DNA from: Otis tarda
Taxonomy: Eukaryota; Chordata; Aves; Otidiformes; Otididae
Length of the DNA: 64,000 bases
Assembly: GCA_026413225.1 (NCBI GenBank)
Contig: CM048557.1
Location: 22,670,871 to 22,734,870 of the forward strand
Direction: 5' to 3'
A model generated the notes under the pieces. That model did not search any database and was not told where the DNA came from. It saw only the letters and a list, made by a program, of their open reading frames with translations. Below, one piece after another: positions 24,242-37,800 of this stretch. The position numbers were made by a program, and so were the translations under genes. The stretch's first letter is position 1; each line of letters begins with the position of its first letter.

Positions 24242-27200
24242 TTTAAAAATCCTGTCAGAAATATAGCTGTGCATTAATTACAAAATATATTAAAACAATC
24301 TTATCGATACTTCCAAGGGAACAGGAGTACTTTCATTCTGTTCAAATGCAAAGCAATACAAACCCTTTAACACTGACCACAGAATAATCTTTTGCATCCA
24401 TCATCAATATATTTGATGTGAAAGCATCTCTAAATAAGAACAGAAAGGCCACCCTGATTTTATGTCATTAGCAAGTTTAACCCCTTGATAGCAAACACAA
24501 CCAGGCATATCATGAGGCCACTTAAAAAACCAAGTCTATATCTCACATTATCCGAGCTCCCACATATACATTACATACCCTGCCCTGCAGGGGAAAACAT
24601 TCAGAGGCAAAAAAAGAAAACACATTGGCAATATATTATATTTGGAAAATTTGTGCCATAGCAGCTTTGCAAATACACATACTAAGAGTGGCTGACTTAA
24701 AGTATATTCAAGACAACACAAATTTGGAAGATAAAAGAAGCTAAGCCACTTTCTAAACCACAGAGATCCAGTAATGTTGCAAAGCATCGAGAGTTACAGA
24801 ACTAAAGAACCCCATTCCCGAAGAAATCACACAGGGAACTAGTTAAATCCCCGTATTTCTTCATATTTGTTTCAGAGAACAACTCTCAACACTGCTTCTT
24901 TTTAAGTAGTTCTAGCAATTATATCTCAATCCACCATGGTAAAACAAGATCAGATTTGGAGGAAGGGGAAAAGAGGCTGTTTCAGTGAAAATATATTTTC
25001 ACATAGAAACTGAATCTCTTTGTGCTCACCTTAGAAAAGTTTGAATAGATTGTAAGCCATGAAGACCATACATTGAGATGGTAACAATGTAGACTCACGA
25101 AGTTCTTCCATTAGGTGAAGATGATGTTCTTATTTGTAAAAGCAAGCTCTGGAACCACAGTTAAAATGAAGAGTAGCTTGGAAGGTGGGGGAAGAAAGAG
25201 GAAAACGGAACAAGTGGATGAATATACATTTCATTAACATTTATAATTTTTCAAGACAAAGATTTAACTGATACTTGGCAAATTAGCTCTGAAATCTCTC
25301 AGGTAGAACTCTGGCATTACAGTAATTTGACATCACTCAGAGTTCTACTTGGTAATATTAAAACACAAAACCAGTAGAATAGCAGCAGTGAATAAAGCAT
25401 TCATATTACTGTGGCCAATACAGTACTATATATGCAGTAGCCTTCTATTCCCTGTTAGTTTGTGCTATTGTACAATATTCGCCTGCATCATTTAAACTCC
25501 TGAACCTGCCACCAAACCGAGTTTCCTCCCAGAAAGTGTATCAGATCTAGCAGATAAGGCTCAAAGCAAAAATTCAGCTCATAATGCAAAGCTTCAGAAG
25601 GAAAGAAAGTATTAATGCACTTAGTGGGTCTTGGGTATAAACGACTAGAGCACAGACTAAGGACATTTTTGTTAGTATCACTAGGATTGAGAAAGGAACT
25701 GTGGCAGGAAGAAGCTCTCAATTTACAAGTGTTTCTTCTGCCCCTCTGCCCCCCCCCCAAAAAAAAAAAAAAGAAAAAAAAAAAGAAGAGAGGAGAATGG
25801 TAGTCTTTTGAGCATCTTGGAAAAACATGGATAACTAACATAGCTTGAAAATTATCGGAGAACTATTGTACAGTGCCTTCTGTATACAGTGGACCTGTGC
25901 ACTTGGTTAAGAATGGTTTAACTACTAGGAATGCTCTAACTAAAGACACTCTGAAACAATTCAGCTAATAGGATGAGGCTATTCAGTATAAAAAAAATAC
26001 TTAAGAAGTTTGAAAAGACAGTTTTAAAGCACAGATCTTTTTCCTATTTTGAGTAATATATGCTTACCTGTCTTCTAAATAGACAGAATACACTAAATAA
26101 ATCAATGACTGACTGCATTTTCTATTAGCCAGGAAGTTCATGTTTCAGTAGTGACAATACTCCATTGAACACAATCCCTCTTCAACTAACAGGCTCTATC
26201 TGCAATATAAATTTTACTCATCTGGATATGATGAACAAAGTGGTAGGCTGGGTCCTGAAACTTTTAATCTTGTGCAGGCAGGCAGAGTATCCTCCCAAAT
26301 CAATGCACTACAGTAGTCTTTCATTAGCCTTGTATATACTAAGCATATGCACTTTCCCACTGATGATTTCCGTGGGATTGCTTTGATGAGGCCAAATACT
26401 TGCAATACTCTTCAGTATCTTCTAAGTTGCAGTCTCAAGTCTTTAGGTTGTTCCACTAGCTTGGAGAAATAATACACACATGCTTATGTATGGCTTAGTT
26501 CTTTCTTCGGTATCAGACTGTGTGCTTACTTTACAGGGTGAACAAAAACTTTTTTCTTCCCTCCTTTTAAAGACAAAATTCAGAACTTTATCAGCACCGT
26601 GGTAAGTTAAAATCTTTAGCACCAGAGAACTGGAACTACTCAGCTTTGACTGGTCAAAACTAATATTTATATGGCATACACTCAGTACAGAAAACAATAA
26701 TACACACAACATTAGGAAGCTCATGAATTCTTCAAATAGTGAATCTAGTGTTTGGCAAATTAGTAACTATGGAAGCCAGATTTATTTTCCTAAGAGCAAG
26801 AAGGATTGCAATTTTTCCTCACACTGTCTAATTAATAGGCTTTTCTTCCCCTCCAAAGCATTGAGGGCGGTCCAGCTCCTATTGTCTAATGGGACAGGAA
26901 ATCCTCACAACAGCTAGATGCTGATATGGCCAGCTGCCCCCTAAGAATTCACAGGAGATGACATAGGTCACACGTCACCCAGAACACCACGAGATCTCTC
27001 GAACAGATGCAGGTCACAAGTTCAACTTTGTACAAATCCAAGTTTCAACAACAGTAAAGCAAATTCTGCATCACCCTATCTAGTTAGTACATACCTTTGC
27101 TCACGTATCCACTCAACCTGAAAACTGTCCAGCACTAGGAGCAGATCCCACCAGCACAAAGGTATCTCATTCAAAAGCTATATTTTCATCTCTCTGGTGA

Positions 27201-27993
27201 TGGTGACTGACATTCTGGGCCTGGTTGATACACTTACAAAAAGATTTATCAAAAAAAATAGACTGGAGAGGACACTTTCAGATCACATTACAAATATTTC
27301 TTCCGTGAATTCAGCTCAGTCGTGTAGGCTTCTCCACAACACCACCCCATTTCTTTCAGGAATACTAGGATCAACTCTACGTCAACATGCAACTTCCTGA
27401 AGCTAACTCCGCAGGAGGGAAGAGTCAAAGCATATCTCAACCCTAGGTGAACAAAGTCTTAACTTGACTTCAGATTTCAAGAGAAACACAGCCAATTCAA
27501 AATTCTAGATAAGTCAATATAGAAACTGTCTCAACTTTCCCAAGCTCTGTGAAAAAAAAAAAAACCTCATCTTTTTAAATTTAGCTAGCTACAGTATTTC
27601 CTTGCTACAGTATCTATTCCAAGGCACTGAGGTGAAGAGATTTACAGGTCTTTTCCAATATGACTTAAGTTTTACCAAACTGAGTGGTACAGGTACTTCA
27701 ACAGGATTTTCCTGTGGGCAGTTACATTTTGATTAACACCACTTCATTTAGTTAACTTGCTACAGAAGTAGCTTATTACTTTAATAGAGAACAATACCAA
27801 ATACTTGAACACATGACCTCATACAGGAAAAAAAGTATATGAGCAACAAGAAAGTTCTACTGAGGTGAAGATCAACTATGTTGGCAACTATGATCTTTCA
27901 CAAATGCAGCCTACATGGATGACGAAGCGCGCTTGTACTCTGTGGTGGAAAACCACTACTAGTGGCTCCATTCCTCTGGTTAAGACTTACAGG
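24242..27993 (-). other. TRAF6: Probable TRAF6 3'UTR
   Basis: This is AT-rich non-coding sequence continuous with the terminal TRAF6 exon and free of CR1 or LTR sequence. Only a C/A-rich tract at about 25750-25794 interrupts it. Vertebrate TRAF6 mRNAs carry 3'UTRs of several kilobases, so I assign it to the transcript. Reading frames within it (for example 25488-25841 minus, 26443-26724 minus) show no family resemblance. Confidence 0.5.
25750..25794. repeat. C-run followed by A-rich tract
   Basis: Nine or more C followed by about 35 bases of nearly pure A with single G interruptions. Low complexity within the probable TRAF6 3'UTR (a U/G tract in the mRNA sense). Confidence 0.8.
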
Positions 27994-28875
27994 CTACATA
28001 GCTCCATCAGTACTGCGAGCTTGAAATCCTTCTCTGCGGAGACTGTTCAAATCTAGACGTGTTAGAACTTCACAGCGCACCAGCAGGGTATCATCCTTTA
28101 TGAAGGTTCTTTGTTTCAAGGTTTGCAGGTGCATGAAAGTCACATAACCAAAACCTTTTGGATTGCGGTGAATTGTTGGTCTCTGGAAGGCTAGTAACTC
28201 TGGCTTGGCTTCCATGACTTCTTCATGATTCTGCCTTTCAGGGCCTTCCGATTGATCCAAAATAGAAAGTCGTATAGTGCCTTGGAAAGGCCAGGGCAGA
28301 TGGCTGTCATATTCTCCTTGCATAGTGTGGACAAACAGAGATATAAAATTAGCACAACGCTGAGCATTTGGTAATTGGATATGCAGGCGCAAACACAGCT
28401 TGTAGCCAGGCTTTCCAGTATAGAAGCCAGGACTGTGCATCACAACAGGTCTCTCTTCTTCCTGGGCTTTCTGAAGTCCACTGAAGTTCTCAATCTTCCA
28501 GATATAGATACCATTACATTGCTGTGCCTCCATTTCAGTAATCTTTCCCTCCAAATTTCGGATAGTACGCTTGAGTTCTGCCATGTGAGTGTTCTGAGTC
28601 TCCATTTTAGCAATGAGTTCTCTGATTTGATGATCCTGTCTTACCAGACGACCTTCCAACTGCTGAATGGTTTCTTTAAAGTTTTCAACTTCGGGATTAC
28701 AATCATACGTGGCATGTGACATTTGTGAGAAGACAGCAGGCTCAAAGGGTAGGCCATTGATGAAGGGTACAGGATTTGTAGCAGTAACACTGATATTTTG
28801 AAAACTCTGAGCCATCATTCTCATATGAACCTGAGTGAACTCCTGCATATGTCGTGCCAGTTCATTCCTTTGCAT
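27994..28875 (-). CDS. TRAF6: TRAF6 terminal coding exon (coiled coil and MATH domain)
   Basis: 882 nt encoding residues 253-545 and the TAG stop (27994-27996). The segment [13 protein letters not shown] is followed by an avian-type linker (about residues 283-315, with [13 protein letters not shown]), a heptad-rich coiled coil ([18 protein letters not shown] onward) and the TRAF-C/MATH fold. The MATH part includes the nearly invariant [14 protein letters not shown] and [15 protein letters not shown] and ends [15 protein letters not shown]. The MATH groove binds PxExxAr/Ac motifs of receptors and IRAKs. Acceptor TTCTAG ends at 28876. Confidence 0.97.
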   Translation of the reverse strand: MQRNELARHMQEFTQVHMRMMAQSFQNISVTATNPVPFINGLPFEPAVFSQMSHATYDCNPEVENFKETIQQLEGRLVRQDHQIRELIAKMETQNTHMAELKRTIRNLEGKITEMEAQQCNGIYIWKIENFSGLQKAQEEERPVVMHSPGFYTGKPGYKLCLRLHIQLPNAQRCANFISLFVHTMQGEYDSHLPWPFQGTIRLSILDQSEGPERQNHEEVMEAKPELLAFQRPTIHRNPKGFGYVTFMHLQTLKQRTFIKDDTLLVRCEVLTRLDLNSLRREGFQARSTDGAM

Positions 28876-31800
28876 CTAGAATTTAAGAGATGTGGCATTA
28901 GGAACATATCAACCATTATCTGCAATCTTAAGTGTGACTCTGAAGAAAATCAAACAACTAGTTGGTTCTGTTACGTGCAAAAAAGGAATGTGAATCAAGG
29001 GCAGGTGATGTGGTAAAGCAGCACTTTACCAATGGAGGGCTCCAAATTTAAGATCAGTGTTATGACAAATGAAAAAAGAAGTTCAAATGCCAGTGGGCAA
29101 ATATTGTTCAACTCAAAATAGTGACATGGTAAAAAAGTGTTAGTGATGGACATACATTTAGTATTTTTTCTGTGTTCTAAATCACATTGTATTCCCCTCA
29201 TTAATTTGCTAAAATGCTCCATGGTACCAAGTACAAAGGTGTATGAAAATTGATGCAGAAATGATGAAGGGGAAAAATCGATTTTTACAAAGAGGTATTA
29301 AACAGCAGAAATAAAAGTATCCAGATTAAATAATTTTAGAAATTAATAAATTTTAAAGCATTGTCATGTTTTCTTCACTGAACTCTAAGAGCTATAACGG
29401 TATTTGGTCACAACTTTGAAAAAAATTATAGAAGCTACTTTATTGACATGAAAATTGAGAAAACACTCATGGATTAATAAAAGTTAATTAAGCATCATTC
29501 ACATTTTAAATTTGAAAGGACTTTCAAAAGGCAGTGTAGCAACATACAGTGTTTTAGAATGAAGATACCTCAAACCAAAAAAACCCTCACAAATCACTAA
29601 GGATTTGGGTTGGTGAATGAGACAAGAATAGGATAAAACACTAAAAACCCCAAACACACACATGCAGAAGGTCTGCAATTCATGATTCTGATAAGAGCTT
29701 ACCTTTTCAGGACACCCAAAGGCACTGTAAAAACATGGCACTGGGGCAGTAGGACAATCATTGTCATAATGGTTAGGCATCTAAAACAAATCAGTTTTGA
29801 ATAAAAATGTTAGCTGATGATAAAAATTCTATATCCTCCTTGTATGTACTTGAACAATTCATTGCCTTTGTTGTTACATTAGGCATGCAAAAGCATTCAG
29901 GTTTTCTTGCTAGAACAAATGCCTTTTGTTTCTAGCCTATCCTCAAGCTAGATTACAGTCTGTTTCCTTCCCTTCTGAAGCATTACTTGCATGTACTTGT
30001 GTCTCTCTGTTATCCTCTTCCTCAAAAAGCTCAAGTTACTTCCATTTTTCGTATGGTCCCTGTTTTCCAAACCCAACTATCTCACTACTTTGAATCCTCC
30101 CTATCCAGCCCCACCTCAAAAGCTGGACAGCTTCAGCTGAGGCCTTACAAGCTTTAAACAGAGCAAAGGGTAACTCTGGGTTTCACAGGCAAAACATGTG
30201 TTCATATAACGCAGTATGTTTGCCTTGTTTAAACATCATGATGAAGCAGAATATAAGCTTAATATAGATCAGCCATTAATTCTAAACCATTACCTAGTTT
30301 ATCATTCTCTGTTCCCTATTTTTGCAGTTCATTATTCTACCTAACAACAGATCTTTGCCTTTGTTGTTACTGAACTCAATCCTGTTTTTCAGAGTATTTC
30401 TCCAATTTAAGAAGGTCATTCTTTATTTTACCCAGGTCATTAACATAGTTGCCCTCCTATTCAAACAGGAACAGGCTGCAAATTAAATAACATTTATCAT
30501 TTCCCTCTCAATGAAGTAAGTTATTATTGAACAGAAGAAATAATAATGGCTATTACAACAGTAATGGACAGCAGAATTTCAGCCAGCATCTACAGTTTGA
30601 TAGTGAATTATTTATAGCTACTTTCCAACGGTGGCTCTTCAATTAAAAATACTGCCCCTCTCTGCCCAAATCAAAGCCTTGTCTTCTAATGTCAGCCAGA
30701 ACCACTAGCAGCTGCTTGGTATTCTTTAACCTCCACTCAAGATCAAAAACATGCAGCATGGCCCCTCTCAAAAAGCAGTACAGCTAAACAATGTGATTTG
30801 CAGACAATAATCCTGCAGAGGTTTACCAGACTGCAATTGCAAGCTGGAGCAGCATTTAAGAGTATTACACCTGCACTGGATGCAACATTTTCAGAGAGAC
30901 AGGAGAGACAGAGATTTATTAGCTAGTAGACAAACTATTTCTTCAAGTTTAATTTCAGGTTAAAGCAGCAAGTAAATAGAAAACATCTGACCCAGATTAC
31001 ACACAGAGAAAGGCAGTCTCTTACCTGCTCTCTGATGAGCACTGTGTTGCAATATTCACAAAATACATTGGCGAGTGGGCAGGTTTGGTCATGAAGCTTA
31101 ATTATCAAACAGAAAAAAAGAGAGGAAAGAAAGAATCAATAAAGTTACACAATTTAAGAGTGCTAATCACCTCTCATAAGACGTTAAATTTTTATTTTAT
31201 CATTGTAAATTTTGCATTTAGCTGTATGCAATTGTGAAACACAGACAACGCCCTTACCCTGAATAGTATGTTTTCTAGAACTACTGTTTTTTCCTGGACT
31301 CATACAAGAGATTCATGAAGTTGTAGATATTTTATTTCCTAAAGATATTTATTTTCCTAAAGCTCTTATGGTCCAAAGGTCTGAATTTATCCAGAAGTTT
31401 CTGAAATTAATGTTTAATTGTAGTGAAACTATAGTAAAGGGACTTTTTGTGTTGTTGGACTATATGAGGTACTTTTTGTTTGACAATTCATAATATGATA
31501 TCACAAAATTAACAGCCCTTGAGATAAAACACATCCATATACAGAAAAAGAAATGGAAGCTCCAAAAGAAAAGGCCTATCCTCAGTATTACCCAAGTAAA
31601 ATACATAGAGCCAGGAGAAGAATTCAGAAATTATCTTGGTCTTGTGTGTTAGCAGATATCCCCAAAAGACGCATCTCCTGACACATTCTTCTGCCAAACT
31701 GTAAATGTAAATATTGCCTTGTGTGTTACTTTGGCCGTAGATACTGGCCTCTCTGATAGTAAGGCAAAAAATCAATGGTTCTTACACAAGTCTTTTCACA

Positions 31801-34800
31801 CCACAGCGTTCCCAATAAGCCTGTATTTTAAGCACAACTCTCTTCCCAGCTTTCGCCTGTTCCAGACTAATGTCCTGAGTTTGTAGCTTCTCACCTGTGC
31901 AGCACAAAGAGCTCTTCTAGAAGAAATTTTTTTTTTTTTTAAACTGATGTTCCATTTACAAACAAACCCATGTGAATGAAGGTTGAAAAACTGAGACTCC
32001 TGCTAAGTACCTCTTTATCTTCATAGGCCATAGATGTGGCACAGTTTGGACAACAGACTTGACGCCTTGGACACTCCTGTGTCATATGCTCTTTCAGATG
32101 GTTCTTCTGGAAGGCTCCTTGGCACTGTGGGCATTCCACAGTGGAAAAATCACACTGCAGCTGGTGGTCCTGAACAAGGACAGAAGAGGGATTTAATACT
32201 ACAAACAGGTACTATCATCTCATCTGTTTTCAAGATAAAGCACAGTACAAGTTGAACAAATTGCAATCTTTTCTTCATGCAAGCAAATCCTTATACACTT
32301 ATGCTGACTTTACCAATGGCCTGTTATTGTCCCATTACCAAAATCAGGACTTTTGTGTATTCAGAGCTTTAAGAATGCTCTCAGGTAAAAATTCAGCTTT
32401 ATGTTTACCCTTTTAACTTTGTCTATTCTTTTCCAAAACAATTATTTCAACTAATATATCTAGCTACTAGCTTTGAGGCAATATTAAACTGACTTCAGGG
32501 AGCTTGTGTGAAGTATAGATACAGCTGATCAAAAGACAAACAGGAATGATCCTAAAGAGAAAGTTGCATTAGTAGAATTTCCATGCACTACGATGTTCAT
32601 TTGAGAATCACCTGATTACAATAAAAGACTCATCAAGAAACAAAAATGTGTAGCTATAGTCTTGATTGCACAATGCATTGAATCAGCATAAACAGGTATC
32701 AGGTACAACGGTCTATGTTAAGTTATTTTGAATTTTTACTTGTCCATGAAAACAAGCTTCCATATTTTCAAAACTAATTCTCACCTCTAAATGCCTCAGC
32801 TCCATCTTCATACTGCAGCCCTTGTTGGGACACTTAACCATTAATGAAAGGATTTCCCGTTTAGCAAAGTTGTCAGGAAAAAGTTGATTTTCAAGCAGAA
32901 TTTCGTTGTCTACTGGACATTTGTGACCTGCATCTCTACAATGCAGAAAAGAAAGGAAAAAGAGATTCCAAGTTTCCTTTGCCCTTCATTTAAAATATTT
33001 TTACACTAGCAAGACATTAGTGGCCAAACTATAACACATGAAAAAAGTCTTTGAAAACAATGGCACTTATGTGGCAACTACTAGAAAGTATGCAATGTAC
33101 ATCAGAGAAATGGACAATATGCAAGTTTCACTCCAGGTGGCATGACTAGGATTGCAGCACTTTTCCAAATCAATATTTTTTATTTGGACAAATGCCATGA
33201 TAGATACTCTGGAAATGAAGTTGAGGAGGATGTAAACAAACTAAGAAGTTATGGTCACCTTTTTTTTAAGTACTTCACCTAGCTCAAACATCAAATATTT
33301 CATATATTATTTCAAAACAATCCTTCAAAGATTTTTGGATGTTCTTGCCTTTCTTTCTCACTTTATAAACAGCCAAGGTGATCGCAGCTGAGAGAAAAAG
33401 CAAACACATCTTATTTTTTCCAGATTCACTTAATCTATTTGGCATTACATTTCATATAGCCTATTTCACTGGTTTTGTTCTACAACCATTTGATCAGTTG
33501 GTTATCCTGCAGTTTGTTTATTTATACAGCAGAGTGGAAAAAACTCCAGACATAAAAATTATTAATAACTATGAAAAATACACTGGATTTGGAACTGGTG
33601 TTGTGTCTGAAGATATTTTAACAGCAAACAGACTGGAAGTCAGTGCTAACTGGAGGAAGCTGGGAGTCGGATTGTGGAAAGCGGATGCATACAACTTGCA
33701 CAAGAGAACTAACAGCCTGTTCCACTTTGTCAGGTTCTGTCTACTTGCATTTAAACACAAGAATCATTACAAATGGAGTAGAAAAGGGATCACCTCCACC
33801 AAATTTTCCTTCAAAAAATATCCACTAGCAGCTCATTTCTGAAAGCAGTAGGTCAAGAGATCTATTCACAATTAAGTAATAGAGTTTAAAAAGGCATGAG
33901 GGATCAAAGCTTCTCAGCTGGAGTGCTAATGGAAACAGCAATAAAATGGAAAAAATACATGGGGTGGAAAAATGTCAGAGAGCATTTGTGGTGCAAAGAT
34001 CAAAGGCCAGATCATTGTCACTGCTTGCAAGCATGAGGGGGAAGTAGAACCTAGTGGGCTGGGGAGACCAGTAGGGAATTTGTGTTCTTTATGGGAAAAG
34101 GAAATAATTGCTCAGCAACTCCTTCATCAGCAACACTGCTAGAGGAAGCGGAGGTAAAGTTGAGACTTCAGAAAGAGACAATGAACTTCCTTTCCTAGGT
34201 TTTGCTTGCAAGAGCTAGCTTGCCACAAGTCTGATAGTCATACTCCTAAACAAGCGGAAAAAAGAAAATACCTAGCATGCCATTTTGTTTCATAGCTCTC
34301 CTGAGCTACGATCACTGCGCTGATCTTTGTCACAACCCAGAAACGTTCCCTCGCTTCTCAAGCAGCCTACAGGAAATCAGTTTTCACAGGTATAATTTGG
34401 TTACAAATACCTTGTTTAGTGAAGTATAATGAGAGCTCAGTAGGCGTGCTGATAAGACAGCCTTCTTTCTGCACAGAAAAGCTAATCGTGTATAATAACA
34501 GCGAACAACAGATTAATTTTAAATAATGATTACCAGATCCCCAGTTTAAATAACTAGCAGACAAAGGGTAAAATAAGCATGAATAGCAATTTTCTAATTA
34601 TAGTATGGAAAAAGCAATAATTTATTGTAGTATATTAAACAGACTTCAAACACCATTTCCAAGTATTGAGACAGTGTTTAAAAGGCTGTCTAGATCCCCT
34701 ACAGACAAAGATGTTGCTATACATTTGCAAACACACAACTGAGTTTATGCACCTCAGTTCTAATTTACATTACAGTGGAGGCTTTCCTACGCTGGAATTA

Positions 34801-37800
34801 TTTATCAAATTGGGCTGTGCCACACACAATGGTACCTGTGAAACAATAATCATCTGCTACCAAGTACAATGAATATTCCTATAATCTCCCTTGAATTAAA
34901 GTATAGGTATGAAAGGTAAAGCCAGAATAATTTTGTTTCAAGAAAAAACCTCTGTGATTTTAGCAACTGAGCAGTTTAGCCTAGAAGCTGAAACAGTTGG
35001 CATACACTGTAACTGCACCCATACGGGCTGTTTGATGAACTGCTAGCAACCAAAGCTTTCCTTGCTCCCCTTGTAAGCTCATAATTCTGCTTTTCTGATA
35101 AAAAGAGCTTCTGATATTTGGCAAGCTCTACTACAAGCCCTAAGTTAGCTTTGACCTAAGATATAGGAGGAGAAAGACTAGAGGGCAATTTAATTAGCTA
35201 CTGCATCTGAACTTAGTTCTTCTAAAATTTCTAATCAAGTACTTTGTAGACAGTAACATCTGTAAACTATTATTTGTAGTTACTTAGGTAGATAACCTTC
35301 TTCACTACCATGACTCATAGCACCTCAAAGCACTTCAGACAGCTTTATTTATAAAGATAAATAAAGACATTCTGGGAGGCAAACATTTACTGTGATCAAA
35401 TCCATCTGGTCTAACCATGTCCCTCACACTGTAAGATCTAAGACTCCAGTCTTTAGAAGCTCTAAAAAAACCAAAAAAAAACAAAAAAAAAAAAACAACC
35501 CAAAAAAAAAAAATCTCTCTCATTTCAGCCGCAACTTCTTCAACATGGACAACTACAATTGTTTGTGTAAGTCACAAGAAGCAATTACTCAAAAACCACT
35601 TGTCCATCCTTTATAATTTAAAATCCTTTAAATAATTTAAAATCTGTGTTCACTTGAGCTAGACAGTGGGGAAATGAGGAATAAAAATAAGATTTTTTTT
35701 TTTTCCCTGATCAAATAAAGGCTGTGACAATCACTTAATGAAAAAAACTAGTACTTAGAGAATGTAAAAATCACTCTCCATTTTCATTTTAGTTCTGTAG
35801 AAGCTTCTCAGTGACATCAATCAATACGGTAGTGTAGACACTACATACTCTAAATCAATAGCTTGATCTGTGGATCCAAATTAAGCATGCAATTCAGAGG
35901 GGTCTGGCACTTTGTCTGCTATGCTTTCATAAGCATTCACTCAAATTGCACTCCAAAGACAGATTTCAGTGGGGAAAAAGTGAAAACATTTACTATCAAT
36001 GAAACATCTGAAATATCACAGTGATAATCGGTAGTCTCCAAGATGAAAAACACTTTCCACCTGACTGAAACAGAAATGAAGTAAAATAGGGAAAGGGTAT
36101 AAAAGGAGCAAAAGCTTCTGGTCATTGAAACTGTTTGCAGACCTAAAGCTTTGAGCGGAGCAAACGCTCTGTTAATTTAAAAAGGAAGAGAAACCATTTC
36201 CCATGCCTGAGGTTTAACAAGGAAGTTTCTCTACCTGCTAGGAGATGTTGCCTTCTGAGCATGGGTTCACTGCAGTTCCTCACTCAGTGCTGTGGTAAAT
36301 TCTAACCATCGACCGTAACTGTGCAGCTCATCAGCAGAAGCAGGATTAGAAAACAAGATCACCTTAGCTATCAAGGATCCGAAAGACTGGAAATGAGACA
36401 CTCATTTTTGATAATTTTAAGTTTAGTAATTTTTCCCAGTTTTCAACCTAGGAATTCTCTTGTCTTTGAAGTGACTTGTGAGTCGTCTTTTCTAAAGCTC
36501 AGTATACTTAAGTACTGACTAATTTACCTTCAGGATTTATAGACACCATACTCCCATGAGAAGGTTTAAAGATTTCTTTGCTTTCTCCCAGAAATACTCA
36601 AGTTAAAGAAGGGTATAAAAACTGCCACTCCCAACAAATACAGCAAGCTCAGAGAGATAAAGTAAGGACTTCCAAACTTTACTGCCCTTTATTGGTACAA
36701 ACGTCTAATTCAATGCTTACATGCATGCATGAAATGATGTACATTAACCTCTTGAAAGAATTTAGGTTAGAACGTGCAAAGTGAAAGCCAGAAAGTGAAG
36801 CCAACTGCTTGCGCCTAGGGAACTGGATTACAAGTCAAAACTGACAGGTTCAGGTTTGGGGTTTTTTGCCTTCTTTGATGCACCCAGCTGCCGAGAATAC
36901 CACTGAGTGATGGCTGGCCTGATGGACTTTCCTTGCAGAAGTAGGAACCTAGTGAACAGGGCAAGGGACTAAGGGAGCAGAGTGATCTCATGGTATGGTT
37001 AGTGGAGAACTGAGTATCTCTGCTTCCTCTGCAGAATCCACAGGTGAGTCACTTTTCACAGGTGAATACTGGTGGTATTCTGCATTTTCTGGTTAATGAA
37101 TTTGCATCCTTCTCTCAGAAATATTGATAAAACTACTGTTAACAAGAATCATGCTGCAAACACTCATAATAAATTTCTGCGCTTGCTAGAAAGGAAAATA
37201 CCCTGCTCTTTTGTTACCATAAGTAGGGAATGCAAAATTAAGTTTGTCTTCTCATGCTCAGCTCTGACATTTCCCTCTTTGATCTAAAAGGGATGCCATA
37301 GAGAAATACAGTAGCTTCAGATACAACAGCGACAGAAGCTACAAAGAAGCCCAACAAAACCCACAAAATACTGTATTTAGAGAACATCATTGCTGGCATA
37401 TCCATCATTTAGTGAGCTACAAATGATGGACCACAGAGAAAAAGAAATGGAATAGACCTATGGATAAATGGTATGGAAAACCAATCAAGAAAGCACTGTC
37501 CATTTTGCATGCTAAAAATAAATGCCCGAGAAAAACAATGTTGTCCGGTAACATTGAAGACAGTTTGATCTTTACACAAAGGTGTGCAAAGTAAGGTTGG
37601 AAATTAACCAATTCTATATGTGGGTCACACAATTTAGAGTCCTACCAAAGTACCCTGCCATTTGAGCTAAGGAAGCAATTGATAAGAAAAAAATCTGGCT
37701 TATGTGGAGAAGGAAAAACCCCGCAGTATATTATCTAGCCTTCTGTCAGTGTGTTCCAACACTCACTGACACGTGTGGGACACTGATGACTGTATTCCAG

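Larger units (their letters stand above)
28876..32784 (-). other. TRAF6: TRAF6 introns between coding exons 2 and 6
   Basis: This span holds introns 28876-29702, 29781-31024, 31097-32010 and 32170-32784, interleaved with the small exons listed separately. The introns are AT-rich unique sequence with short T-runs (about 31927-31940). No transposon or nested gene was recognised. Confidence 0.7.

Noticed and set aside
33378-33842. 154-codon plus-strand frame in a TRAF6 intron
   Set aside because: The start is GTG and the frame contains no ATG. No family resemblance or splice context.
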